64,000 nt of DNA, taken from positions 17,236,001-17,300,000 of the forward strand of contig OU612065.1 in the NCBI GenBank assembly GCA_914767715.1. Direction: 5' to 3'. How positions within the stretch are numbered: the first letter of the stretch is position 1; each line of letters begins with the position of its first letter. The notes below the pieces were generated by a model. The model saw only the letters and a list, made by a program, of their open reading frames with translations, did not search any database and had not been told where the DNA came from. This document shows positions 1 to 12,900 of this stretch, one piece after another. The translations under genes and the position numbers were made by a program. Origin of the DNA: Membranipora membranacea (lineage: Eukaryota > Bryozoa > Gymnolaemata > Cheilostomatida > Membraniporidae).

Positions 1-131
1 TTTTTGTGTGAAGAATTTTTGGGATGATAGTAAAATACTGCTGATGGTTTGTGTTGTAGTTTTATTTGTGTGTTTCTTACCTGAGCATGTATTGTGCATG
101 ATTGTGTTTTTTCTTTTGTCTTTCCGTACAG

Positions 132-3100
132 ACCTTATTCACCGAGTTTTCAGGAGTATGGAAAACAAGCAGCTGAAAGCGCCAGATATCAAGAGCAAAC
201 GGGTGATACACCTCAATACCGCCCCTACACAAATCCAAATATTCAATCAAACAGTTTTAAAACTCTACAAAATGTGATAGAAACTGGAAGAGGTAGGATA
301 AAAAAAAGGATGTATATAATCCTGACTGTGGTTTGTTTCAACTAATGTAGCTGAATAGTGTTTTGTGCTGAACCTCAATGCTGTTGTCACCCATTTCAAT
401 TAAGGAAAAGCGATTTGTTGTAGTAGAAGCAGATTATTGGTCATTGCATCGTTACATACTTATTGTTTTCTGCCCTTACCTGATTACACACACTCAAATA
501 CCATTTCTTATGATTCTCCGAAATCTAAACCATACCATACTGTTCGGGCTCAAAGTCCTTGACTTGACCTAACCAATACCTTGAATTGTAGAACCACAAC
601 CTCTGTCCCATAAATATAACAATCCTAGTGGACTTTATACTCAAAAGTAAGTCTGGAATCGTGGCGCGAGTTTAAAAGAAAATTTATCTTCCCATAAGCA
701 CAGCTAGTACCATACACAAGCCACTCTCTTCTCTCAAACAAAAATTTATAACTGGAAATTCTCTAACATCTTCATAGTAGTAAAACTATCTAAGACTCCC
801 AGGCACAATACCTGAATTTATTTCCTCATAGCTTTACATGCAAAGTCTGCACTCTTCGCATACATAGAAATTATCTCCCAGGTGATTGAATCTCCATTTT
901 TTAGAGAATTTTAGTTCAAACTCATCAATCTGCAAATTGAAGTCTCACTGGCAAAACTTTGGTCAAAATTCAGGTATTGTACCCTAGTATCTGGTTCATG
1001 GCCTCTGTTGCTGGATTCAAGATACAGACTACTTCCAATTAAACAACGTTTGACAGGATAAGATTACAGACTCAGAGTAGTCTGATAAGAGTTCTGCAGA
1101 GTATTTGCCGCCTCATCTATCCTAAACAGTGTGTCTCCAATCTTCCTTGATTCTAGTGTCCAAAGATCGCAAACAATCTAACAAAAATGTATTTACGTAT
1201 TAGAAAAGGAGGGGGCAACTTCTCTCTGCTATGCCCTCTCATTTCAAAGCTATCTTGACAATTCTAGTTTATTGTAAATCTGTGGCTGTTGAATATGATC
1301 AGTTATAGCCTGTTCCCTAGACAAAACCCCTTCTTGGAACCTGAAATACAAAACAAAATTCAAAATCTGGTTGTTGTGAGGTCAGGGTCTGTACCATTCA
1401 AGTATATAACTTGATATCATTGTTTTTCCCAGGAGCATGATTACTAGCAAAGTACACTGTCTGTTTAGATTTATCACTTAGCTAGACTAGACACTCTGTC
1501 AATGCAGCAACTAACTTTTCTCTCTTTTAGATCCCGGTAGCTACTTCCAGAAAGCACCTTGGCAAAGGTACTACCATGTCTAACTTTTCTTTACTCCTCC
1601 TTTCCATAATTAACAGTGGTTGATGGGGAATTTTTTTACCTATTCTTGACTAGACATTACAACTCATAAGTGACCGTGTCGAAAGTTCCAACAACTGTAT
1701 GCAACTGACTGGTATGCTTTCAGCAAATATCAATATGTTAAGGTGCTACTGGTCTTGATGCAATATTACTAACATCTGAGAATCATATTTGACCTTTTCA
1801 TTCCAATTTTAATGTTGATCATCCATCCTCATGCAGAACAAAGGCTGACCAAGTGTTCACAATTTCAGTTTTGTTTAGAAGTCGCAAGTTTTGCATCGCA
1901 TTACAGAGTGATCGAGTTTTCAGCATGGTATGTTTTGTTGCATTGCTTGTGCATTTTGTAGCACTACCGTGAATCAAGTTGAGAATCAACCAAGAAAGTA
2001 TACACCATCAAAGACTTGGGCTGCAGTTCACAATGAGGGTAGGGAGAATGCTCCACCGGGGCCAGCATCACACCAACCCCGCCAAACAGCTCCATATCAA
2101 CCTGCTCCGGCTCATAGACCGCAGGCTCCACCATCTGCTCCCAACCCATATACCCCTCCCAATTTTTATAAGTAAGTTTTCCAATGACCCTTCTTTCCCC
2201 ACAGAAACAATACTCACTAGAAGTCTATTGTAGCGGTCTGTCACCTGCCCTAGCTGAGGTGATTTGCAAAAATATAACCACAACTGCATCTTACTATGTT
2301 AGTCACTCCTGTTGGCAGAAAGACTTACACCAACTTGTTTACAAACCTACACTGGTATTTCCGCTAAAAAGTGCCTAGATTTCTTGAATAAATCTACCCT
2401 TATGATAACACAGCGTCCAACAACCCAAATCGGCCGGTCAATATTACTGCCATACTTGTTTGATCCCGGCTGCTAAACAGATTGCACTCTACCGAACTTG
2501 GCTAATGATGATTAGAACAGGATATTAACAGTCCAATACCATTAGGCAGTGCTGTGTCTGGTAGAAATCTTGCAATGGTGATTGTGTTCGTAATTACTGC
2601 CTGCCCCATTAATAGGAACATACAAAGCTCCATGGTCTGCAATTGTTCCCAGGAATGAGGATAAATGTTGCTGGGTAAAGCTAAGTATTAGCTGCGTACT
2701 TTGGTGCCAGGAAGTAAACTTATGGTTGTGATGAAGCAAATATTATAATCAACATTGAATATAGCGCAGTTGCCATATCTGCCTCAGGGACCACTATTTT
2801 AGAGATCATCTTTAAATTTGATTTTGTTTATTTTGTAGTAAGCCAGCCCCTAAATCTGGTAGCCCATCCAGGGGCACCACATCGCTACCACATGGGGATG
2901 GAGTCGCCACTAAGGGAACATCTGCGATGAACCAACAATCTGCTAATCCTGATAAGATACCAGTCTGCGGCAAATGTGATAAAGAAATCAGGTAAGTGCT
3001 GCTACCTTTCCTACCAAAGCATCATTATTGGCTATAACAATGGTCTAAGACCTGAGTGTTCAGTGAGTGAGAAAACAAAATATGAGTTCATTTACTCTAG

Positions 3101-4878
3101 ATACAGTCATTTTCCATTCCAAAAGATCATAATTCATTCTGGATTCATATAACATATATATGTGTGTATATTAGTAACATGGTTTCACTGTTTTAGAGGG
3201 CCTTTTGTGCTGGCGTTGAACAAGTCTTGGTGTCCAAGTTGTTTCACTTGTGATCAGTGTGGCAGTGAATTAGTGAATATGGGATTCGTGGAATTGAATG
3301 GAAAGATCTACTGCGAGAATGATTATGAAAACTTCTTTGCACCCAAATGTGCTAAATGCAGACTACCCATCATTGGGGTAAGCAAAGCATCAGTTTTTAT
3401 TTGCTCAGCTAGCACTTTTTGAAAACATTCACTTTGGAGATTACCTGTTAAACCTCCCAGAGCAAAAAATTCATGAAGTTCTCCCCTATGTCTTGCTTGG
3501 ATAAATTTCCATTTAGAGCAGAGACACCGACCGATATATGTAACAACATCCCATGATTGCCAAATCCGAGTTTGTAATTATATCTTATTTATAATTAACC
3601 TCCAGATGCAGGTAGGTGTTGGGATCATTAAAACAAGCCAATTGGTAAACTGATTAGCAGATTTACAATAAGACATTGTATATGTAACAATGTAGACTAA
3701 TACATGATGTAACATTTCTGCATAACAACTATAGCTGCTTCCAAAATAACAAGAGTACAACGCATTTGAACTTTGAAGACTTATATCTGAGGTGTGAATG
3801 ATGTTCAACCGACCGACATTGACGGAAATAGTTTCACAATTTGATAAGTCTACCTGGAAACATTCTTGTAATTATGTATACGAACAAAAGTAATGGCTAT
3901 AAACAATATTATAAATAACCAAACGCCTCAGTAAACTGCACATAAATCATTCATTGAATTGATTCCATTGTAATTACAGGATACGGTGAACGCACTGGAT
4001 AAGACATGGCATCCTGCATGCTTTGTGTGCGCGGAATGTGGTTGCGCTATCAGCAGTGGTGCCTTCCATGTGGAAGACGGACTTCCTTACTGTATGAAAG
4101 GCAAGGCAGATATTTTATTTAAGAGTTGTCTTTTCAAATGCACAGTGCAGACAACTCTAAATCATGTAATTTACAGAGTTTATTTTCCAGACATATTACG
4201 TACACTTTAGCCTTGTCACGCGGCCACCTATTTTGGTTGTTTGGTGGCCTGGCCACACTTAGCTATTAGGATTTGGTATAAAACATTATTATCGCCATGA
4301 ACCATATGGCAGGAGATCCATATTCATCTATAGTTGTGTATTCTGTTATTGAAAATTTATTGCCACAGATTGTCTGCATCTTCATTTGACACTAATGGTC
4401 CGTGTATTTTTTACAGACTGGCAGAGGTTGTTCCAGACTAAGTGTACTGGATGCACCTATCCTGTAGAACCAGGAGATAAGTGGATTGAGGCCCTGGACG
4501 CTAACTGGCACTCAGAGTGCTTCGTCTGTGGAGTAAGTCGACAGAGAGAGATTCTATCCTATCTAATATTATAAAGATTACAGTCAGGAAGCTCATGATG
4601 TTCTTGTGGATGACTGATTACAGTGGGCTCTGTCCTATTCTGAGTTTTCAGTCTTGAGCAGCAATTTTTACTGGCTTTTAATTTAAAACACTTCCTTGGT
4701 GTTTCATGTAAAGTTCTAAGAACAGTGATTGAATATTATATCCGCCATAAACTATTATCTGTGCTATTTTTAAATCATCTTTTGCTTTTTTTTGCAGGTA
4801 TGTCAACTGAAGTTAGAGGGACAACCCTTCTACCCTAAAGACGGAAAACCATTTTGTAAAGCCCATGCAGCTGCTTAG
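132..4878 (+). CDS. LDB3-like: Enigma/ZASP-class LIM protein (3' part, three LIM domains)
   Basis: C-terminal part of a PDZ-LIM scaffold protein of the Enigma/ZASP (LDB3, PDLIM5, PDLIM7) class. The family anchors kinases and alpha-actinin on actin filaments and Z-discs. Exons: 132-292, 1531-1567, 1962-2171, 2839-2991, 3197-3377, 3980-4100, 4417-4532, 4798-4878; all phases agree. The first exon carries [11 protein letters not shown], matching the IQSRSFR half of the ZASP motif. A Pro/Gln-rich linker (exons at 1962 and 2839) follows. LIM1 runs from [13 protein letters not shown] to [17 protein letters not shown]2 from [11 protein letters not shown] to PYCMKDW; LIM3 from [12 protein letters not shown] to FCKAHAAA and the stop. 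Spacing and the [12 protein letters not shown] and [15 protein letters not shown] blocks are family hallmarks. The PDZ end must lie left of the window. LIM1 has Cys where the zinc-binding His of WHxxC is expected, and the intron after 4100 begins with GC. The subfamily is clear; the exact vertebrate orthologue is not. Confidence 0.92.
293..1530 (+). other. Intron of the Enigma-class gene
   Basis: Phase-1 intron from a GTAGGA donor to a CTCTTTTAG acceptor. I see no second gene or repeat family in it. Confidence 0.7.
4101..4416 (+). other. GC-AG intron in the Enigma-class gene
   Basis: The exon ends TGTATGAAAG and is followed by GCAAGG, with a TTTTTTACAG acceptor at 4416. Joining AAAG to ACTGGCAG gives YCMKDWQRLF, which matches the conserved YCxKDYxxLF of the family. 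No GT in the neighbourhood gives this protein. The intron also contains an inverted repeat GGCCACC...GGTGGCC near 4221-4248. Confidence 0.8.
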
Positions 4879-6350
4879 AGTTATTTACCTTTCGCACATA
4901 TCATAGAGCAAGGAAATAAGAGGGAAGTGATATGAATAACTCTACAGTAGGTTATGAAGCACTTTTCGTGAGCAAGTTCTAAGAATTTGGTTATAATTGC
5001 ACCATCAAGTTGATGCTGGAAAAAAATAGTAATTATGCTGAGTTATTGAGTGCTATTTACTGCACATGACAGAAATATTTTGTATACTATATCCATGATA
5101 TTTTCTATAATTTTATTGATACGTACATACTGGGGTTGAATATTTTGCTTGTGTTCTGCTATATCATCAAAAGTGCTAATTGTTTAAAAAATTGCTAATC
5201 CAGCTAGTTTAGGTTCAATGAAAGAATGTAGCTCGATTTATATAAACAAATCATCTCACAATTAATGATCTATTTTATTTTGTTTATGAATATTATGGTT
5301 TTTTTGTATGTGGGATCGAGTAAATTTGAAAAATTTCCTTCTCACTTTTCATTCATTATAACATTATGTAGTTATTCATTCTGCTGCTTTCACTATAATT
5401 ATTTTGCTAAAATATAGTTTATCTTTAAATGGATATTTCAAGTTGATGATATCATTAGACTCAGCACCAAGTGGGAATGTTGCAGTGCTCTAAAACAGTT
5501 ATAAAGTGTATTACAAGTACAAATGACACAAGTGATAGTCTAACGACTAGAAAGTAAGGATTGTAGAACTTTACTTAATGATTCTTGAATCATGCCGATG
5601 GAAATCAGTGGATTTAAGATGTATGTTCCCCACAACAATGCGGCGATTGGGTCAAACACATGTACAGGCACCTATGATGAATTTTGTAGTGCCCTCATCC
5701 CCTTAACATTATTTAACTGTTCAGTGTTCAGGACAGCCCTGCTTAAACTTCACCTTCCCTTTCTCTTTTGAAGAAAATATAGCCAATATGTTTGCTCTGA
5801 TCGAAGATAACCCTTTAGCTAGGGAGAGTAAGGCTGCACCACAATCCCTGATGGTTTGGCAATAGCCAGCAGTAAAGAAAGAAATAGCTTTTTGATATAC
5901 TGTATTTAATAAAAAGTAATTATATATTAGATATAAAATTAAGTTTTTTTGGTGGTAAATATTTGTAAATCAGGCAATAAAACTATGACGGGCATTGCAT
6001 ATGCCTATATCTTTTTATTTAAGTATTTAGCTTCAGAGAAATTTCAACGTTCCAATCTGACTTCAGCTATAACACATTTGAAGTATGTTCCCAGTATTTA
6101 ATCATGTATCACCTAACAGTCCTCCATCTCTACAGCTACAACCTAAAATGGAATATATAAGAGAAATGGTAAAAAAAGCCAAAGAGTTGACTGTTCCAGC
6201 GCAACACTGTATTAGAATAAAATAAGCTTATCGTTTAAGGCAAATTTTGATTGTTGTTGGGAGTAAAAAAATTATACCAGCCAAATGCATAGGAACGCTA
6301 AAAATCACAATAAGGTTATTGTTTGAGGGAAATCTGATTTGATCGCCTAA
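4879..6350. other. Convergent 3' UTR region between the Enigma-class gene and TONSL
   Basis: AT-rich and without convincing coding frames on either strand. Plus-strand AATAAA signals lie at 5908-5913 and 5976-5981 and could end the Enigma-class mRNA. A minus-strand AATAAA (6014-6019) could end the TONSL mRNA. Between about 6218 and 6345 two diverged copies of a roughly 40 bp segment (AATAAGcTTATcGTTTaAGG and AATAAGgTTATtGTTTgAGG) sit in tandem. I looked here for TONSL leucine-rich repeats on the minus strand and found none. Confidence 0.6.
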
Positions 6351-6957
6351 AGCTAAGGCCACACGCTCGTGCAAATTTCCACTTATTCTTGCAAATTAAA
6401 TTTCAGCCTGCCACACATGATTGTCATTTCCCAAATTCGTACTAATGATTTATGGGTGTAATCAAGGATTGGTATAATCCTACTGTAATCCCCCTCAGCC
6501 AATCTAAACCATAGGCCTACAGTGATAACTAAAAAATTAAACCAAGGAGAAGCTGTTTCCTCTTGTTTATTATACCAACCAGTCCAGTGATTCAGCTTCT
6601 GGATATGCTTAGACTCAACTATCTCCTCATACTTATTCAATTTGATACCCCATTAGTCATTGTATCCCTTCTCCCTCTTGCTCCAGGTCCAAATCAATGA
6701 GAAGCTCCACATTGATCATCCATTCAATCTTTTTAGAGGAAGCTGTTTACATAGATATGGCCTTGACTAATCAATCAAAACAGACAGCCAATCAATCAAA
6801 TCTGACAGCCAATCAGATAACATTTCGTGAAAATTTATACGATTCGGATTCGTGAACATACAATGTTTCACGAAATCGTGAGAATCCCTATTCGTACGAA
6901 ATTATTCGTGAATAAATTATACGAATCGTGAGAAAACAGCCTCGTGTGGCCTCAGCT
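6351..6957. mobile_element. Tourist/PIF-Harbinger-like MITE
   Basis: About 607 bp flanked by direct TAA triplets (6348-6350 and 6958-6960). The termini are inverted: AGCTAAGGCCACACG at the left and the complement of AGCTGAGGCCACACG at the right, 15 bp with one mismatch. A 3 bp TAA/TTA target duplication is typical of PIF/Harbinger-derived MITEs. The inside is non-coding, with TTCGTGAA-type repeats and a duplicated GACAGCCAATCA segment. It lies directly against the TONSL stop codon, so it is in the 3' UTR or, if the gene continues, in an intron. Confidence 0.65.
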
Positions 6958-9900
6958 TAAGTGATGATATATACTGATACCTTCTCGTTATCGTTGAGAA
7001 TGTCAGTGATGGTATCCTCAGGAAAGAGCTCAGCTCCGTCTAAAGCCCTGGTCAAAATAATCTGCTGAGAATCGGGTACACTTCCACCACTGCTGGCCTG
7101 TGAGGAGACCTGTCTTCTTCTTGATAAGCGTCTCACTAACTCATCACATAGCCAAGATATCGTAGGAGACTCGCATCTAGGAAATAGGAAAAGACAGGTT
7201 GGAAAGCAAATCTTGTGTATGGGAATAAGCCCAACCTTCATTCACACTGAGTGTGTTTGACTTAAAGGAGGTAATGGCTCTATTATCAGGTGTGCTGATT
7301 TTTTATCACGAATCACCAATACGATATGACTTTCTGGATTGATTGGGTTCTTTTACAGCAAGTGTAGTAGAAATGATAACCCTTGTATAACATTTAAAAC
7401 TGACAAATAAGTGCATCCAGCAGGTTTGTTTTAGAGTTATTGTATCCTAACGATAGTGTATAATAATATTTCTACTAGGTTTGACTGCAGACCAATTATA
7501 TTATCTCCTCTGACTTACCTTGGGATAGGAATAAGAAGAGTCCTGCTCTTCCACTGAACCAGTATCCTGATATTGTTATAGTAAGAGTTCTCCGTCATCG
7601 AAGTATTAACAGAATCACGAACACCTCCTCTGATAGAAGACATGGAACTGTTGAATGGGTTGCCGGGTACAGTCGCGTTTCCAAATGGATTACCCGGGGC
7701 TACAAAGCTATCCTGTGGAAATCCACTATCCTTTGCTTCACTATTAGCTGGGCTGTGAGGTCTGTTGACATGTGTGTTATTTATGCCAGGTGAGGATCTT
7801 CTAATAGGTATTAGGTTAAGTGACTTCCTTAGAGGGGTGGATGTAGGTATAGTACTGGTTGGTGGCTTGCGTTGAGCACTCGGCTGAGAGTTCTTTACAT
7901 TACTCTTTCTTCTCTTGGCTTTTTTAGATGGCTCCCCTATAATTTCATCCAGAATGCTGCCATTTTTATTAGCTTTCCCACTCGTCGAATCAACATCCTT
8001 GTCAGCAGGACTTGGGATTTGTTTCCCCTTTTTATCATTAGTTCCCTCATCCTGTTGACTCCATTCTATAGAGAGAGCACTTCGGACGCTGGATCGACTA
8101 GAACTTCTGGGCATATTATCTGTCTCAATATCAGACCCATTTTCATTGACAAGAGGTATCGGTACTCTCTGTAATTCCATAGACTGAGATGATTGACGCT
8201 TTCTGCCTGCAGGTGATGGTTGACTAGCGCTGACACTTTGTGTGTCCGCCTGCTGACCTGAGGACTGTGTCTCAGATTTGGAGTTGTCTTTTACTGTCTT
8301 AAGTAGCTCATATATATCATCAGGTATCTTCTTGTCAGTTATTTGTTCACTATCTGAGATTTCTGTATTCCTAGGTGAGATATTCTCTTTCTGTGGAGTA
8401 TTGGTAGGTGTCACGTCACTATCTGTATGTTTAGCAGCTCCATTAAAGGCTGGCGTGAGTGGCTGTGATGATGGAGCAAACATATCCTGAAACAAACACG
8501 AGTAACATGTGTTATCTCGGGAGAAGAATAATGAGCCCTTGTAACTTCAGGAAATGGATATTCATTCGCCGGGGTTACACGAGTGTAAATATGAATAATG
8601 AATTATGGTGGTATAAATTCAACTCTTAAGCGTACGTTTATACAACTGAATTCCTATAATACAACGTTTTTTATTCCAGTATCATTATTGTCAATTTCCC
8701 TAATGAGTGTAGCAGCAATTCAGTATATCTACAATAAACAGTGATTCCTACTACAGGTATACACACATATATATATATATATACACACATATATACATCA
8801 TCCCTACTGCTTCATTGCATACAAAGACCTGTGTGTGAGTACCATACCTTATTATCAGGTGACATCGAAGGTAATCTGATTCTTGATCTGGACTTTCTAC
8901 TCTTCTCCTTCTGTTTAATAGGAGGAGATGAGAAACTCTCACATTGACCTGCTGCCCCGCTGCCGTATACTGATGACTTAGAGGACAGGGCTGGAGAAGG
9001 CTCTCGAGAGGATCTGGTTCTTTTCTTTACAGGTGAGGAGTTGTCATCTGTCTCATGCACAGATGATGTACCTGTTAGCACAGGTGAAGATTCTCGTGAC
9101 CGTTTAGAGTTACTATTGTCTGCATTCTCAATTACTTCAGAGCTTTCATCAGCACATCCATGGGAGACTGCTGAACTAGGAGACAGTGGAGGGGAGCTTG
9201 CTCTCTCTGCAGAGATGTCTAATGATTGATCATGTGCTATTGTAGCCTCAGCAACACAAGGTATTGGAGATGGGGATCGAGAGCTCAATACAATACTTCG
9301 CTCTGGTGTTTCAGGAATTGTGAGAGCTGCATTTTCATTGCTAGCTCTCTTAGAAGACCTTTTTGCAGTTCTGGGTTTCCTGAGAAAAAAAATGGGATTA
9401 TGTACACAAATAAAAAGGAGCCACGCCTGTGATTTTATATAAATCGTCAGCATTCTGAATTGCCTCCCCAGCAACTTTTCAGTAGATCTGGAAAGATCTG
9501 AAATGCAGGTAGATTGGATCAAGTTTGTTCCATCTTTATCTATCATTTTGGGGTGCAGTCATGCACTTACCTGGTAGAGTTTGACTCTGAGTTTCTTTGC
9601 CTTACAGGATTTGCCTCGGTATCGTTCACTAACCAGTCACCAGTAGTGGGTAAGTCAGCGTCACAGTCAGCAGGTAATAAAGCTGCCTCTGGCTCTACAT
9701 GGAGAGATAACTAACATAATACTTCAGTATGATTATATGTATGTAATATTATACTGCTGAGTGGTTATTACCACTGGGTTCATTTACAATAAGGATACAA
9801 ATTTCACTAATTTTGTAATAAAGGAAATAAAACAAGTTTGAATTAGGTCACATCTAACCCTCCATGTAAAGACTTTTCTGACATTTATTATTCATTTGTT

Positions 9901-12900
9901 TGAGATATGTTATATGAACATGTAAGGAGGTCGTGTACCAACTGATCAATGGTCATCTGTTACATCAAAACTACAAAAAATTCATGCAATAAAAAAGACT
10001 TAGGCTTACCATCATTAGACTTAGAGAGTGTAGCTGAATTAGGGATGGGTGCACGCTTGCCTGACTGTCTCACTTTGGCGATGCTGTTACGGTACATATC
10101 AGCGGCTGACTGTGTTGGAGACAAAGCTATAGGAGGCCGCTTAGATACAGATGATGGCAGGACGTCATCACTGAAACATAACAATATGGATCACAGTATG
10201 AACAAAAGAGTGAAAAATGCCGAGAGAGACAACGAACAATATCTGTCGAAAATAAACCACTTATCCATTGAAACAGTAATACACATGTTAATGTAGTTAA
10301 CAATGGGTTTGCCAATACATGTTATTAAATGTGAGGTTATTCCTCTACCAGGTAATTGAGAACCAAGAGGTTTTGTGCCAGGAAAAGGGATCACGACCAC
10401 CTAGACCCCATCCTTCTAGAGCGTTCCGCCTTATATTGGTGAAATCCTTTCATAAAAGCCCATATGGGTTTGTTACCAACAAGCTGAAAGTATTACTACA
10501 GACTATATTAACATAAGTGTAACACTGCAGACTATAATAACATGAGTATACTCTACTCACTCGTCAGAGTCTAGTAGAGCTGATTTAGTTGGTGGAATGA
10601 TATTCGACATGCCGTCAGCTATACCATCATCTATAACATATACCATTCAATTAAATCAACGAACTTCGATACCATTGAAGACACCGATAATGATGGTGAG
10701 AATTTACAACAACAAATACTTTCTATTATCATGCTTGAATTTTGAAATGAGGTAGTCTACATATGTAACACCCCGAGACTGCTTTTTATGACATCTGATT
10801 CTAAACAATATATTTTTCCAACTTTTACCACAAAGACCTGATTTTTCTATGTATCTGACTTTTACCAGTGCCAGTGTCTACACCGAATTTCACGGCTTGT
10901 TTGTCAGTGATTGTAATAAATCCATCCATCCTTGGAAACTGCTCACATTTGGCCCAGATATCCTACAAAGCTATATATTTCTCAATTTGAACTACTCAGC
11001 CAATTACTCTGTCATTATTGATGCACCACTTACTTTCATTCTGTGTTTCCTTGAAAGGTTTACTTTTAGGGTTAATCCCTTTCTTGATCATGGCTAATCT
11101 CAGCATATCTTCTATTTCGTCCAGATCTCTGCGCTGCTCTCCAGTCAGCTCATCATTAATACCGACTCTGTAGGTGAGTAAAGCATCCAGAGGATAGCTG
11201 CCCTGTGGAAATACAACTAGGAATTGTAAATAGTTGAGGGTGGTTGTCTTGACTTGCATTAGAGTAGCCTGATCTCAGAGGCCCCTTTTTGGTTTTTGAA
11301 TTTAGGCTAGTATTTGAGCAGAATCCATTGTGCACAGGAACATGGAATTGACTCCTAAATGAGGGGACACAATGCTAGCAGTTCTGCAGTAGTCTGTTAA
11401 CAACCAAGAAGAGACACTTTGCAATACTGGTTACGTGCTTGCACCCACTTCAGAACTGTTTATTTAAGATTATGTATGCTTAGTACTCACAGAATCATCT
11501 TTGGCTATTGTATTAGCTCCGTTTTCCAGTAACAGCTGTATCATCTCACAGCCACCAGTGCTGCATGCATCCATCAGTGGTGTAACGCCTCGACATTTTT
11601 CTCCTTTATCAAATCAAAGTATATAAAGTTAAGCTTGTTTTACAGAAAGTTACTGTTACTGCACTGTAGGTCGTTTTAGTAGATTATACTAATATATGTA
11701 TATATATATATTAGTATAATAATTATTACGATTATTATTATATGATTATTAAGATATTTGTTTTATGCACTGTCGTATGTGTCATTTATGACTTCACCAG
11801 CAAATAAGATTGATATTATTATTATCATTCCTGTTTGCGGGCTTAGAGATAAGCCGCCATCATTTTTATAAACACAAGATGCTTTTCCCTGCCCTTATAT
11901 AATTTATTTTCCTGCAGTGATTATAAATGTACTTGATACTGTCTACTTTGTATCCATCCTACCTCCTCTATCATTGATTTCACCGCCAAAGTTGATTAGA
12001 AGTTTGGCGATCTCTACGCGGTTATGATTAGCTGCTTCATGAAGTGGCATCCATCCAGCATGGTCTCTTATATTCACCGGATGACCCTGCAACAGTGGAA
12101 AGACAATTTGATTCTGATTTAAACTATTATATTGATCTATTTGCTTGTTACATAGCCTTGCGTTTGTCAAAGTTGAAAACTCTCTGTGCTATTGGTGTAT
12201 GTTTTGATATTTCCATTAACAAATTTTCAAAGGATGAGACAAAATTTGCCAACAAGTGCTGCAAAAACTCTGTCACTACCAATTTAAATAGACTATTATC
12301 TTTTTGACTCGCTTTACCCTGAAATCCAATGTTGTGAATTCAACCGAGCAAGCCAGTTGAGGATATTATGTTCTTACCTTCTTGAGGAGATCTACCACCA
12401 ATTCCTGCTTGCCTTTAATTACAGCCTGATGCAGTTTCGTCTCACCAACTTCATTTTTCTACAAGGTCAGCGAAATAATATATGTTTTAATATATGAATA
12501 AAATATGTAACATATAGTATCCAAATTCTCAAGACACACTAAAGTTTTTTGCATTATGATCTGTTAAAATTTCTTGGCATAATACAACTTGGCTTACAAG
12601 AATGATTTTTCCATGTAATATTTGGCCATACTCTTTGTGAGATAACCACTTGGGAGCAGAGGAATGACACTTACAAGTATTCTATATGCCCTCATTTTAG
12701 TGGACCGGACTATCTCAGTCTCGGTAGCTTCTTCCTCTGCTTCAGAAAGCTCAAATCCGCCATCCTGGTTAATAAATATAATGTGGGGGAATTTTGAAAT
12801 GCATAGTATTGGTTTTGAAAAATTGTGGGAATGTGTGGCATGAAACAACAGCCAGCCGATTCTAAAATTATAAATATGACTACCTCAGAACTGATCAAAA

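Noticed and set aside
6383-6640. 85-codon minus-strand frame as a continuation of TONSL
   Set aside because: It lies wholly inside the MITE and shows no LRR pattern.
6957-7000. Idea that the MITE created a premature stop and cut the LRRs off TONSL
   Set aside because: Removing the MITE and one TAA copy leaves TAG at the same codon, and no LRR coding lies beyond the element.
7872-8174. 100-codon plus-strand frame opposite TONSL
   Set aside because: It is antisense to the large, clearly coding TONSL exon 8486-7519.
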